DNA of 64,000 nt. It comes from Ilumatobacter sp963746265 (GTDB taxonomy: Bacteria; Actinomycetota; Acidimicrobiia; Acidimicrobiales; Ilumatobacteraceae). Every line of letters starts with the position of its first letter. The stretch's first letter is position 1. The DNA lies in assembly GCA_963746265.1 (NCBI GenBank), contig CAVVAM010000019.1:1-64000 (forward strand). Reading direction: 5' to 3'. A model generated the notes under the pieces. The model was given only the letters and a program-made list of their open reading frames with translations. It was not told where the DNA came from and did not search any database. This document shows, in pieces, positions 9,198 to 17,230 of this stretch. Both the position numbers and the translations under genes were made by a program.

Positions 9198-9872
9198 ATG
9201 ATCAGCAGTCATGACGCGAACCATGGCGCGCACGCATCGGCCGCGGGCGGGACAGACGATCCGTCCGAGCCGACCGGTCATATCGTCGTGCCCTCGGCCG
9301 ACGTCCTGGCGATCGTGCGGTTCGCCGAGCCACCCGAGGAGGCTGCTGTCGACCTCCAGCCCTACGTGGTTCTCTTGGCCGACACGATTCCGGACTGGGT
9401 GCTGACGGACGATGCTGTCGCCTTCGGAACCCCCGACGTCATCGAGCGCTTCGCCGCATGGCGGTCGACGTGGGAGCGAACCTGGGTGCTCGACCCGGCG
9501 TCGAGTGTGGCGCGGCTGTTCGATCTGATCCAGACGATCGAGCCCGCCACGCCGGTCGCCCGCCTGGTCCGTGGCCACCTCGACGACGACGACGATCTCA
9601 TCATCCCCCCGGCGCAGCAGACCGAGACCGTCGCCTTTCTCGCCCGCCTCGCCGAACGGATCCGAGCGCGCAATGCGCAGGGATACGGAATCGTCGACCG
9701 GACGCCCGGCGCCGATCGGGTGGGCCTCGCACGAGCATGGCCGGCGCACGGCGGCGGCGAGATCGTCGCCGCCGACGATCACACGACGATCCATTTCGAT
9801 CCCGACGCCGGCATCTTCATCACGACCTCGGTCGGACCCCGTGAACGACGGGGGGCGCGGTCCGAACCGTGA
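9198..9872 (+). CDS. Hypothetical protein, first of three coupled genes
   Basis: A 224-residue protein of unknown family. The N-terminal ~25 residues are polar, and the rest is an acidic soluble protein with a DDDDD run near 132 and a final beta-rich segment (TTIHFDPDAGIFITTSV). There is no signal peptide or membrane segment. The ATG at 9198 is the most likely start; the frame is open upstream to 9060 without a good ribosome binding site. It overlaps the next gene by 4 bases (GTGA), so it is translationally coupled. It lies between the EAL-HDOD gene and the flagellar island. I infer no function. Confidence 0.6.
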   Translation: MISSHDANHGAHASAAGGTDDPSEPTGHIVVPSADVLAIVRFAEPPEEAAVDLQPYVVLLADTIPDWVLTDDAVAFGTPDVIERFAAWRSTWERTWVLDPASSVARLFDLIQTIEPATPVARLVRGHLDDDDDLIIPPAQQTETVAFLARLAERIRARNAQGYGIVDRTPGADRVGLARAWPAHGGGEIVAADDHTTIHFDPDAGIFITTSVGPRERRGARSEP

Positions 9873-10132
9873 CCGCCCAGGGCGAAGGATTTCTCGTCGA
9901 CGGGCCCGACGGTTCGTTCGAGATCCCGGCCGAACGGGCCCGGCCGCTCGGCTGGCTGATGCCCCGGAGCACCGAGTGGTCGGTCCGCCGGATCCCTGAG
10001 ATCGTCGCCTGGGCCCGCACATTCGGCGGGCTCGAGGAGGCGGCCGCCGCGGCGACCGAGTTGGGGCTCGACCTGCGCCTGACACGGCATCGACCGATCC
10101 TGCCGCCATCGGCTGACACCCACGGAGCTTGA
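9869..10132 (+). CDS. Hypothetical small protein
   Basis: An 87-residue protein starting with GTG inside the last codons of the preceding gene (GTGA overlap). It reads as one small alpha/beta domain with a central PEIVAWARTFGGLEEAAAAATELGLDLRL segment. There are no membrane segments, Cys pairs or known motifs. Coupling on both sides suggests it acts with its neighbours. Confidence 0.55.
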   Translation: MTAQGEGFLVDGPDGSFEIPAERARPLGWLMPRSTEWSVRRIPEIVAWARTFGGLEEAAAAATELGLDLRLTRHRPILPPSADTHGA

Positions 10133-10749
10133 ATCAAGACTCCGTCAAGCTGCTGTCGTCGGCACGACCGGACCGGACACTCCCCTCCGTGACCTTCAGC
10201 CGATTCGCCACCGCACGTCTCTCGTCTTCGTTCTCCGTCGCCGCGACGACCCGACGACTCTCGGGGGGTGTGGCCACGACCGGTCCGAGCTGCCAGCGGG
10301 TGCCGTCTGCGTCCGTCGATGTCGACGAGGCGCTGCTGGAGACCGCCTCCCGTGTACTGGCCCACGTCTGCGTGCTGCGTTCACTCACGGCGTCCGCGGC
10401 CGCGGCCCGGATGCTCGTGGTCGAGATCCACGACACCGCCGAACGACACGGCATCGCGTCCGGCGGTGCGATCGGCGTCACGGGCGCACTGGTCGATCTG
10501 CTGTGCCAGCCGTGCGAACGGGAGATCGCCCGGACGTTGGGGCGGGCCCGCCACATCTTCTCGGACCGGGAACTCCTGGACGGTGCCGCATCGATGCTCG
10601 CGGCGACCTCGTGGCATCTCGCGCAGCTCCTCGACCTCGACCCGCTCGTCGTGGTCGACGAGGCGGTTCGCGACATGGCTCCGGTCGAGACGCGCAGGCG
10701 GGCGGTGATGCGTCGCAGCGACTGCCGACGCCACCACGCGTTGCTCTGA
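10129..10749 (+). CDS. Hypothetical helical protein
   Basis: Up to 206 residues if translation begins at the TTG at 10129, which shares TTGA with the previous stop codon. An in-frame GTG at 10189 is an alternative. Residues from about 62 on are rich in helix-forming Ala/Leu/Arg, with a Cys pair (LLCQPCERE) and a very basic C-terminus (RRRAVMRRSDCRRHH). I recognise no family. It could be regulatory, judging only from its helical basic character, which is weak evidence. Confidence 0.45.
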   Translation: MNQDSVKLLSSARPDRTLPSVTFSRFATARLSSSFSVAATTRRLSGGVATTGPSCQRVPSASVDVDEALLETASRVLAHVCVLRSLTASAAAARMLVVEIHDTAERHGIASGGAIGVTGALVDLLCQPCEREIARTLGRARHIFSDRELLDGAASMLAATSWHLAQLLDLDPLVVVDEAVRDMAPVETRRRAVMRRSDCRRHHALL

Positions 10750-11014
10750 CGATCGCCGCCCGATCCAGCGCACGCCCGGCCGGGCCAATCGTCCGGCGAC
10801 GACGTGACGTCGGCGATCCGGACCACCCGCACGACACCGCCGACATCGCACGACCTCAACCTGTCCGACGGTCCGATCCGGTCGTGTCGACGGCGACTGG
10901 AGCCGTCGATCGCGATGGCAGGGTCCGTTCGCACTTCGCAACGGCGAGACAACCGTTCGCGGTGCCCGATACGTAGCGGTGCAGCCTCGGCTCGCGCCGG
11001 CTCGCTGAAGGTGG

Positions 11015-11740
11015 TCACACCTGTTCGGGGCGGTACTCCCAGTGCCACGGCTCGCGTGGAACCGCCTCGACGAACCCGAACCTGGGTCCGTTCTCGCGCA
11101 TCCAGGTGAGCACGGTCTGGTCGGTGACGTCGGCATCGACCGCCAGGCCCCATCCATGGTTGGACGTGCCCGGGGTGGCGGCGAGACCACCGTTCTTGTA
11201 CAGGCCCTTGCGCGCCGCCAGGTCGACCTGTTCCTCGTAGGGACGGTACGAGTCGGTGATGCGAACCTCGACGCCTTGCGCAGCAGCAGCAGCGACGAGA
11301 CCGTCCCAGGCGGCGGCCGCGGGTGCGTAGAGTCGATGACCCGGCTGAGAGATCGGCTGCAGGCGATCCGTCGGGATCCGGCCGTTGCCGAGCGGAGCGA
11401 GGTCGGTCGGTACCGGCATCGGTCCGTATCCGCCGATCCGCTGGGTGGCGCCGACGCCGATGCCCGGGGACGGCGACGACCAGATCACGGGGCGTGGGTC
11501 GGCCCTGAACGCGACCATCTGCTCGGGTACCAGCCTCGTCGCGACCTGTTGCACCTCGGTGGTCGCCTGCGGGGCCGGCGGACTGCTCGCCGCGACCGCT
11601 CGCTGATAGGCGTCCCCGAACGGCTCGAAATCGGCAGACGGCAGCACGCGCATCGGCGGAGTGGCACCGGCGGGTGCGAAGTGCGACTGGATCCGCCCGA
11701 TGCGGGCGAGGACGTCGGTGACGGGGCTCGATGTCTGCAC
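11015..11740 (-). CDS. M15-family D-Ala-D-Ala carboxypeptidase, probably flagellum-associated
   Basis: A 241-residue protein whose C-terminal half is an M15B (VanY-like) domain. It has SYRPYEEQ (Arg166), the zinc-site motif SNHGWGLAVDAD (His195, Asp202) and EPWHWEY (Glu230, His233). The enzyme trims peptidoglycan peptides. There is no signal peptide. The N-terminus reads VTDVLARIGRIQSHF, resembling the start of the lytic transglycosylase at 24910 (MAAVFQRIDAIETRF). I infer that both wall enzymes may leave through the flagellar export route and open the wall for the rod. It lies between the unknown trio and the sigma-factor gene, on the sigma strand and 54 bases downstream of it. Confidence 0.85.
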   Translation of the reverse strand: MQTSSPVTDVLARIGRIQSHFAPAGATPPMRVLPSADFEPFGDAYQRAVAASSPPAPQATTEVQQVATRLVPEQMVAFRADPRPVIWSSPSPGIGVGATQRIGGYGPMPVPTDLAPLGNGRIPTDRLQPISQPGHRLYAPAAAAWDGLVAAAAAQGVEVRITDSYRPYEEQVDLAARKGLYKNGGLAATPGTSNHGWGLAVDADVTDQTVLTWMRENGPRFGFVEAVPREPWHWEYRPEQV

Positions 11741-11794
11741 GGTCGTGATCGTTCGTGGAATGGCGACGAGGTCGAGTCGGAGACGTCGCTCCGG

Positions 11795-12691
11795 TCAGGC
11801 GACGGCCGTCCGAGCCTGCTCGGCGACCTTGTTCAGCCGGCGGAGCACGATCGGGTGTTGCAGCTTGGCGAGGGCCTTGGACTCGATCTGGCGAACCGCT
11901 TCGCGCGACAGCAAGAGCGACTCGCCGATGTCGGCGAGCTTCTCGACGGGCTCGCCATCGAGACCGAACCGGCGGACGATCACGTACAGCTCACGGGGAT
12001 CGAGCGCCTTCAGACCGAAACGCTCGAGCGCGACGAGGGCCAACTTCGAGATCACGGTCGCCTCGACTTCGGGATCGCTGGACGGAATGCAGTCGCCGAT
12101 CTCGCCGGAGTCGTCGTCACCGGTCTGCTGGTGGATCGAGGTCAGGTGGGGAGGAGCGAGCACGCGGCGAACCTGTGCGACGGTGACACCTGCGGCAGCC
12201 GCAACCTCTTCGTCGGACGGCTGGTACGCGTCGTCGATCCCCTGCAGTTGACGAAATGCCCGGAGGATCGCCGGGCGCTTCTCGAAGTCACCCAGGTTCA
12301 GGTTCGGATGATCGACGTCGCGAACGGAGCGGAGTACTTCACGCTGGATCGGCTTGAAGGCCCATTGGCCGAACACACCGCTGTCGGGGTCGTAGCTGTC
12401 GATCGCACGCATCAGCCCGAGCAGTCCGGCGGATTCGAACTCCGCCCGGTCGTCGGCGCCGGCAGCGCCGCTGAAGCGACGGGTGTAGGAGCGGACGAGG
12501 CCCATGTTGTACTCGACGATCTGTGCCGTCACGTCGTCGAGACGGCAGCGCAGCCTCCTGACCCGCCGGTGCGTGTCGCCGACCTCGGCACGAGCCGCCG
12601 CGAGCTCGGCGCGCAACTCGTTGCGCCGCTCGAACAGCAACGCGTTCCCGTCGCGGAACGAGTTGGCCTGATCGCCTCGGGTTGGAGTCAT
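11795..12691 (-). CDS. RNA polymerase sigma factor, sigma-70 family, candidate flagellar sigma
   Basis: A 298-residue sigma factor. Region 2 is recognisable (EYNMGLVRSYTRRF, then AGLLGLMRAIDSYDPDSGVFGQWAFKPIQREVLR), but the -10-contacting part differs from RpoD, SigB or FliA types. Region 3 (PSDEEVAAAAGVTVAQVRRVL) and an RpoD-like region 4 (LDPRELYVIVRRFGLDG and LSREAVRQIESKALAKLQHP) follow. I chose the ATG at 12691, with AAAGGA upstream; a GTG at 12721 is an alternative. It is divergent from fliC and next to the flagellar operons, which use an unusual shared promoter motif. A role as the flagellar sigma is plausible but unproven. No FliA/SigD-type sigma is seen in the window. Confidence 0.85.
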   Translation of the reverse strand: MTPTRGDQANSFRDGNALLFERRNELRAELAAARAEVGDTHRRVRRLRCRLDDVTAQIVEYNMGLVRSYTRRFSGAAGADDRAEFESAGLLGLMRAIDSYDPDSGVFGQWAFKPIQREVLRSVRDVDHPNLNLGDFEKRPAILRAFRQLQGIDDAYQPSDEEVAAAAGVTVAQVRRVLAPPHLTSIHQQTGDDDSGEIGDCIPSSDPEVEATVISKLALVALERFGLKALDPRELYVIVRRFGLDGEPVEKLADIGESLLLSREAVRQIESKALAKLQHPIVLRRLNKVAEQARTAVA

Positions 12692-12941
12692 GGAAGTGTC
12701 CGTCCTTTTGTGATGCTTCACCCCGGTGCTGGAGGGGGCCTGGCGCTTGGCTATCGGGGCGACTTCACGGTTTCTGAAGCGAGAAAGACTCAGATTTGTC
12801 TCATGAAGGCAACAACGACGCGATCACGCGGGAATACCTGACGTACTTCTCCACATCACGTCAACAACACGCCCGGCGGACGCGAACTGCCCGTCTGGCG
12901 GAAACCGTGGCCAACGAACACGACGAAGAAAAGTCTGGCGA
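12692..12941. other. Divergent intergenic region between sigma gene and fliC
   Basis: No gene is supported here. A 74-codon frame from 12796 shows no protein-like features and overlaps the fliC promoter. The sigma gene must be promoted from this region; a CCCCGATAG element on the minus strand near 12753 vaguely resembles a FliA-type -10 but has no properly spaced partner. Confidence 0.5.
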
Positions 12942-12975
12942 CCTGCTGGCGCCACGCTCGGAACTCCGCACTGTC
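12942..12975 (+). promoter_or_regulatory. Flagellar promoter motif upstream of fliC
   Basis: CCTGCTGG, 17 bases, CGCACTGTC. The same bipartite arrangement occurs before six other flagellar units in the window. The predicted start near 12982 gives a leader of about 65 bases, which contains the CsrA-type hairpin. Confidence 0.6.
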
Positions 12976-12994
12976 GTCGGTACCCCACCGGGGC

Positions 12995-13040
12995 AGGTCC
13001 AACGGATTGGACCTCAGTAGACACAACCCTTACATGGAGG
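12995..13040 (+). promoter_or_regulatory. Putative CsrA binding sites in the fliC leader
   Basis: An 8-bp perfect hairpin (AGGTCCAA, loop CGGA, TTGGACCT; 12995-13014) shows GGA in its loop. A second GGA lies inside the Shine-Dalgarno sequence GGAGG at 13036-13040, 7 bases before the ATG. CsrA recognises GGA in hairpin loops, and the Bacillus subtilis hag leader has the same pairing of an upstream hairpin with an SD-overlapping site. csrA and fliW are both encoded at 34.8-35.5 kb. Confidence 0.65.
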
Positions 13041-13047
13041 TAAGGCA

Positions 13048-13854
13048 ATGCGTATCAATCAGAACAGCATGGCGATCAACGCCTACCGGAGCCTGTCGAG
13101 CAACAACGTGATGCTCGGCAAGTCGCTCGAGAAGCTCTCCTCGGGCTTCCGCATCAACCGGGCCGCGGACGACGCCTCCGGTCTCGTCATCAGCCAGGGC
13201 CTGCGTGCCCAGGTGAGCGGTCTTCGTCAGGCCACCCGCAACGCCCAGGACGGCATCTCGGTCGTGCAGACCGCTGAAGGCGCCCTGAACGAGGTGCACA
13301 CCATGCTCAACCGCATGCGTGACCTGGCGGTCCAGTCGGCGAACACCGGCTCGAACGACGCAACCGCGGTCGCTGCCAACCAGGCGGAGATCGACGAGCT
13401 GGCTGCGGAGATCACCCGGATCTCGGACAACACCAAGTTCGGGCAGAAGGCGCTCCTCGACGGCACCTACAACGGTGACTTCCAGATCGGCGCCAACGCC
13501 GGCGAGACGTTGAACATCACGGTCGCCGACACCGACGCCACGGCACTCGGCGTGAACGCCCTCGACGTGTCGACCGGCGCCGGCGCTGCGATCACGGCGG
13601 TCGACGCCGCGATCTCGACCGTGTCGTCCACCCGCGGCACGCTCGGTGCGAAGCAGAACCGCTTCGAGTCGATCATCAACAACCTGCAGGTGACGACCGA
13701 GAACCTGGTCGCCTCGGAGAGCCGGATCCGTGACACGGACATGGCGGCCGAGATGACCAACTTCACCAAGGGTCAGATCCTGTCCCAGGCGAGCACGTCG
13801 ATGCTGGCCCAGGCCAACCAGGTTCCACAGTCGGTGCTCGCACTGCTGCGGTGA
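13048..13854 (+). CDS. fliC: Flagellin
   Basis: A short 268-residue flagellin, the filament subunit. The N-terminal D0/D1 part reads MRINQNSMAINAYRSL and later LSSGFRINRAADDASGLVIS. The C-terminal D1/D0 part reads ESRIRDTDMAAEMTNFTKGQIL and ends VLALLR. The central variable region is only about 60 residues, so the surface-exposed D2/D3 domains are essentially missing and the filament should be thin and smooth. A GGAGG ribosome binding site precedes the ATG. It has its own promoter and a strong terminator, so it is probably monocistronic and expressed at high level. Confidence 0.97.
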   Translation: MRINQNSMAINAYRSLSSNNVMLGKSLEKLSSGFRINRAADDASGLVISQGLRAQVSGLRQATRNAQDGISVVQTAEGALNEVHTMLNRMRDLAVQSANTGSNDATAVAANQAEIDELAAEITRISDNTKFGQKALLDGTYNGDFQIGANAGETLNITVADTDATALGVNALDVSTGAGAAITAVDAAISTVSSTRGTLGAKQNRFESIINNLQVTTENLVASESRIRDTDMAAEMTNFTKGQILSQASTSMLAQANQVPQSVLALLR

Positions 13855-13886
13855 GCTGAACGAGGATCCATCCATCCCAACGTTTC

Positions 13887-13913
13887 GGGGGTCCGGTCGT
13901 CGACCGGACCCCC
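13887..13913 (+). terminator. Strong terminator after fliC
   Basis: A perfect 12-bp stem (GGGGGTCCGGTC / GACCGGACCCCC) with a 3-base loop, followed by GTTTCGTTC. It lies 32 bases after the flagellin stop and separates it from fliD. Confidence 0.85.
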
Positions 13914-13944
13914 GTTTCGTTCACCCAGTTGATTGGAGCGACCG

Positions 13945-16332
13945 ATGGAGATCGGCGGCATCGACGCAGACCAGATCGTCAGCCAACTCATGCAGATCGA
14001 ACGACGTCCTCTCGTCGCGCTCCAGACACGCAAGGACGCGGCCCAGACCGCAGCCAACGCGATCGACCGCATCCGGAGCAAGATCGACGCGTTTCGGCTG
14101 GCAGCCGACAGGATCACGCTGCGCTCGTCGTTCGAGCGATTCTCGGCGACCGTCTCGAACTCCGACGCCGTCGCGGCCACCGTCAGCGGCGCGTCGCTGG
14201 CGACGTCGCTGTCGTTCACGGTCGATCAGCTCGCGCAGGCGCGCGGCGTGCGCTCGATCGGCACCGTGCCGTCCACCGGCGTGGCCGTCGTCTCCGATGC
14301 GCTGATCGCCATCGCCTCGGGAGCGGGCGCCACCGGTATCGGCAACGTCCGGGTGGGTTCAGGGCTCGGCGCCGGGTCGTTCGACGTCGCCGTCACGCAG
14401 GCGTCGGCCGCGGCCGCGTCGACGGGCACCGCCGCACTCGCCACATCGACGGTCGTCGACGGCTCGAACGACACCATCACGCTCACGGTCAACGGCGCTG
14501 CCCGATCGGTCACGATCGCTTCCGGAACGTACGACGCCGCGGGCTTCGTGGGGGCCGTGCAGAGTGCACTCGACGTGGCCGGCGGTGGCGTCACGGCATC
14601 CCTCGATCCCGACGGCGCGATCCGGATCGCCACGAGCCGTGAGGGATCCAGCGCGCAGCTACAGGTCATCGGCGGCAACGCACTCGCCGATCTTCGGCTC
14701 GGCGTCGACACGAGTGCTCGCGCCGGCATCGACGGTGTCGTCGAGATCAACGGCAACACCACGACGGTCTCGTCGCTCGAAGCAGGCACCGCCGTGTCGT
14801 TCGCAACGGGCGCGGGAACGCTCGAATCCGTCCTCACCGGCGGATTGCGCATCGGAACGTCCGAGGTGGCCGTCGTGGGGACGGGTGACCGGAGCCTGGA
14901 CGACGTGGCCGCCGCCATCACCGGCGCAGGCGTCGGCGTCAGCGCAGCGGCTGTCCAGGTCGGCACGGGTCAGTGGCGGCTGCAGCTCACCGCGACGACG
15001 ACCGGTGAATCCGCCGCCTTCGGGATCGACGGTTCCGTGTTCACCGGACTGGGCGGCATGATCGAATCGTCCGCCGCCCGGAACGCCCGGATCACGATCG
15101 GTTCCGGCCCCGGTGCCTACCAGGTGGAAGCGTCGGGGAACACCCTCCGTGACGTCCTTCCCGGCGTCACCCTGACGGCCAAGCAGGTCACATCGACCCC
15201 GGTGACGGTCACCCTCGGCCGCGACGACGAGGCGATCGCCGACGACGTCGCCAAACTCGTGACGTCGGTCAACGAGCTGCTGGCGGACATCAAAGTGCAG
15301 ACCAGGGCCGACCCCGCGTCCGGAACGTCGGGACCGCTGGCGGCGAACTCGACGATCCGCCGGCTCGCCGACCAGCTGCGCAACTCACTCGCCGACCAGG
15401 TCTCGGGCCTCACGATGTCACTGCCGTCCTCCGTCGGGATCGAACGCGACCGGACCGGCACCTTCACGTTCGATCGACAGCGTTTCCTCGACGCCGTCGC
15501 CGACGACCCCGGCGCGGTGGCCCGGCTGTTCAGCCGTGGCGGTACGGAGACCGGCGACGCCGTGTTCGCATCTGCGAAGGGCGTCACCGCGGCCGGAACG
15601 TACGCGGTCGACATCACGACCGCCGCCACGCGAGCCACGTCCGCGCTCGTGTTCGACGGGGGCGCGACCAGTGCGACCCGGGTGGGCGTTCGCGTCGGCA
15701 GTACGACGGCGACCGTCGACGTCGGCGCGGGTCAGACCAGCGCCGAGATCGTGGACAACTTGAACGCAGCACTCGCCGAGGCCGGTCTCGACGTCGTCGC
15801 CCAGACCGACGGCGCCGGACTCCGGCTCGTCGCCGGCGAATGGGGCCAGGTCGGAGATTTCGAGCTGAACACCGACGTGCTCGGTGCCGGCACCTGGGAC
15901 GCCCTGGCCGGAACCGACGTCGCCGGCACGATCGACGGCGTACTCGCCTCCGGCATCGGCAGGCGCCTCGCCCTCGCTTCCGACGCGAGCACACCCGCGG
16001 CCGGACTCGGCGTCGACGTCGCCGCCGGCGTGACCGGCGCGGTCGGCAACGTCGACTACCTGCCGGGCATCGCCGCCCGCGTGGTTGCCGTCACCACCGC
16101 CTTGACCCGAGCCGAGTCCGGCTTGGTGACGTCCGCAAAGACGTCCGCGGAGGGGCGGGTCGACGCCTTCGACGACCAGATCACCCGGCTCGAGGAACGG
16201 CTCTTCACCCGCGAGACCAACATGCGCCGCCAATGGGCGAACCTTCAGACGCTCCTGAGCGGGCTGCAGAACCAGGGCAACTGGCTCTCGGGCCAGCTCG
16301 CTTCGCTCAACAACAACTGGGGTGCGGCCTGA
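13945..16332 (+). CDS. fliD: Flagellar filament capping protein
   Basis: A 795-residue FliD, much longer than the usual ~450. The N-terminal domain starts IGGIDADQIVSQLMQIERRPL with a following coiled coil. The C-terminal domain has VDAFDDQITRLEERLFTRETNMRRQW and GLQNQGNWLSGQL. The middle holds at least two flagellin hook-IN-type stretches (for example near 175-235 and 560-620) and Ala/Thr/Val-rich beta domains, which account for the extra length. The cap protein folds flagellin at the filament tip. The ATG at 13945 is 6 bases after GGAG. A large cap on a small flagellin is an unusual pairing. Confidence 0.93.
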   Translation: MEIGGIDADQIVSQLMQIERRPLVALQTRKDAAQTAANAIDRIRSKIDAFRLAADRITLRSSFERFSATVSNSDAVAATVSGASLATSLSFTVDQLAQARGVRSIGTVPSTGVAVVSDALIAIASGAGATGIGNVRVGSGLGAGSFDVAVTQASAAAASTGTAALATSTVVDGSNDTITLTVNGAARSVTIASGTYDAAGFVGAVQSALDVAGGGVTASLDPDGAIRIATSREGSSAQLQVIGGNALADLRLGVDTSARAGIDGVVEINGNTTTVSSLEAGTAVSFATGAGTLESVLTGGLRIGTSEVAVVGTGDRSLDDVAAAITGAGVGVSAAAVQVGTGQWRLQLTATTTGESAAFGIDGSVFTGLGGMIESSAARNARITIGSGPGAYQVEASGNTLRDVLPGVTLTAKQVTSTPVTVTLGRDDEAIADDVAKLVTSVNELLADIKVQTRADPASGTSGPLAANSTIRRLADQLRNSLADQVSGLTMSLPSSVGIERDRTGTFTFDRQRFLDAVADDPGAVARLFSRGGTETGDAVFASAKGVTAAGTYAVDITTAATRATSALVFDGGATSATRVGVRVGSTTATVDVGAGQTSAEIVDNLNAALAEAGLDVVAQTDGAGLRLVAGEWGQVGDFELNTDVLGAGTWDALAGTDVAGTIDGVLASGIGRRLALASDASTPAAGLGVDVAAGVTGAVGNVDYLPGIAARVVAVTTALTRAESGLVTSAKTSAEGRVDAFDDQITRLEERLFTRETNMRRQWANLQTLLSGLQNQGNWLSGQLASLNNNWGAA

Positions 16333-16359
16333 CGGACCGCTCGACGCTCCCGCTCCCGA

Positions 16360-16393
16360 CCACGTGGCGGGATCGACAGAGTTCCGCACTGTT
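16360..16393 (+). promoter_or_regulatory. Flagellar promoter motif upstream of fliS
   Basis: CCACGTGG, 17 bases, CGCACTGTT. This is the weakest upstream half of the set, but the CGCACTGT half is exact. It falls in the 94-base gap between fliD and fliS. Confidence 0.45.
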
Positions 16394-16426
16394 CCCACCA
16401 ACCGATCGCAGGAGAACCACCGAACG

Positions 16427-16900
16427 ATGCATCCGACCCATCACGACGCGACCGTCGCACGTCGCGAGCAGTTCGCGTCCGACGGACTCGACACCGCCTC
16501 CAACGCCCGCATCGTCACACTCTGCTTCGACCGGCTCGATCGTGACCTCGTGCAGGCCCGCCGAGCCATCGAGACGAACGACCACTTCGCCACGAACGAC
16601 GCGCTCGGGCACGCACAGGACCTGCTCGGTGAGATGGCCGCCATGCTCGACGTCGACATCTGGGAACACGCTGGCTCGCTGCTGTCGATCTACGACTACC
16701 TGCTGCGGATCATCCAGGGCGCCAACGTCCACAAGGCGGACGGTCTGGTCGCCGAAGCGCAGGTGCTGATCACCGAGATCGGTGATGCTTTCCGGGCCGC
16801 AGCCCAGGTCGCGTCGGCGCCCAAGGTGCTGCCGACGGCGAGCACCCCTCACCAGCCCATGGAGCCGGATCAGCCGGCCCGCTGGTCGGTGACGGCATGA
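16427..16900 (+). CDS. fliS: Flagellin export chaperone
   Basis: A 157-residue FliS-like four-helix protein: TASNARIVTLCFDRLDRDLVQARRAIE, then HAQDLLGEMAAMLDVDIWEHAGSLLSIYDYLLRII. FliS holds flagellin C-termini in the cytosol before export. The C-terminal ~35 residues after VLITEIGDAFR are an extra Pro/Ala-rich tail. The ATG at 16427 has AGGAG 12 bases upstream. It overlaps the next gene by 4 bases (ATGA). It begins a unit that probably continues through fliH. Confidence 0.9.
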   Translation: MHPTHHDATVARREQFASDGLDTASNARIVTLCFDRLDRDLVQARRAIETNDHFATNDALGHAQDLLGEMAAMLDVDIWEHAGSLLSIYDYLLRIIQGANVHKADGLVAEAQVLITEIGDAFRAAAQVASAPKVLPTASTPHQPMEPDQPARWSVTA

Positions 16901-17223
16901 CCCGCGCCGACCACGACATCGTGATCTGGACCGCGGTCCTCGACGACTTCGAACTCGTGCTCGAGGACCAGCGCGAACACCTCGACACGACGACATCCGT
17001 TCGAGAGGCTCTCCCGGACGCGCCCCGCTTCGAGCCGCCCGCTGCGTTGCCGCCGATGCCGACGGCGCTCAGGGCTCGGGCGATCGCCCTGTCACGACGC
17101 ACCGCCGCTCTCATCGACGACGTCGAGACGACGGCCGCGCGGATCAAGCCGCTCGACCTCGCACCACGTGCCCGGCGGAGCAGCCAGGCGTCGGGAGCCG
17201 TCGGTTTCGACGAGTTGGCGTGA
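16897..17223 (+). CDS. Small helical protein in the FliT position
   Basis: A 108-residue protein, predicted mostly helical, overlapping fliS by ATGA. In many flagellar clusters the gene after fliS is fliT, a small helical export chaperone for FliD. Similarity is too low to claim that from sequence alone. The C-terminus is basic (PRARRSSQASG). There are no membrane segments. Confidence 0.6.
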   Translation: MTRADHDIVIWTAVLDDFELVLEDQREHLDTTTSVREALPDAPRFEPPAALPPMPTALRARAIALSRRTAALIDDVETTAARIKPLDLAPRARRSSQASGAVGFDELA

Positions 17224-17230
17224 GATCCAC

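Noticed and set aside
12796..13020. 74-codon plus-strand ORF before fliC
   Set aside because: No protein-like features; it covers the fliC promoter and leader, which explain the sequence better.
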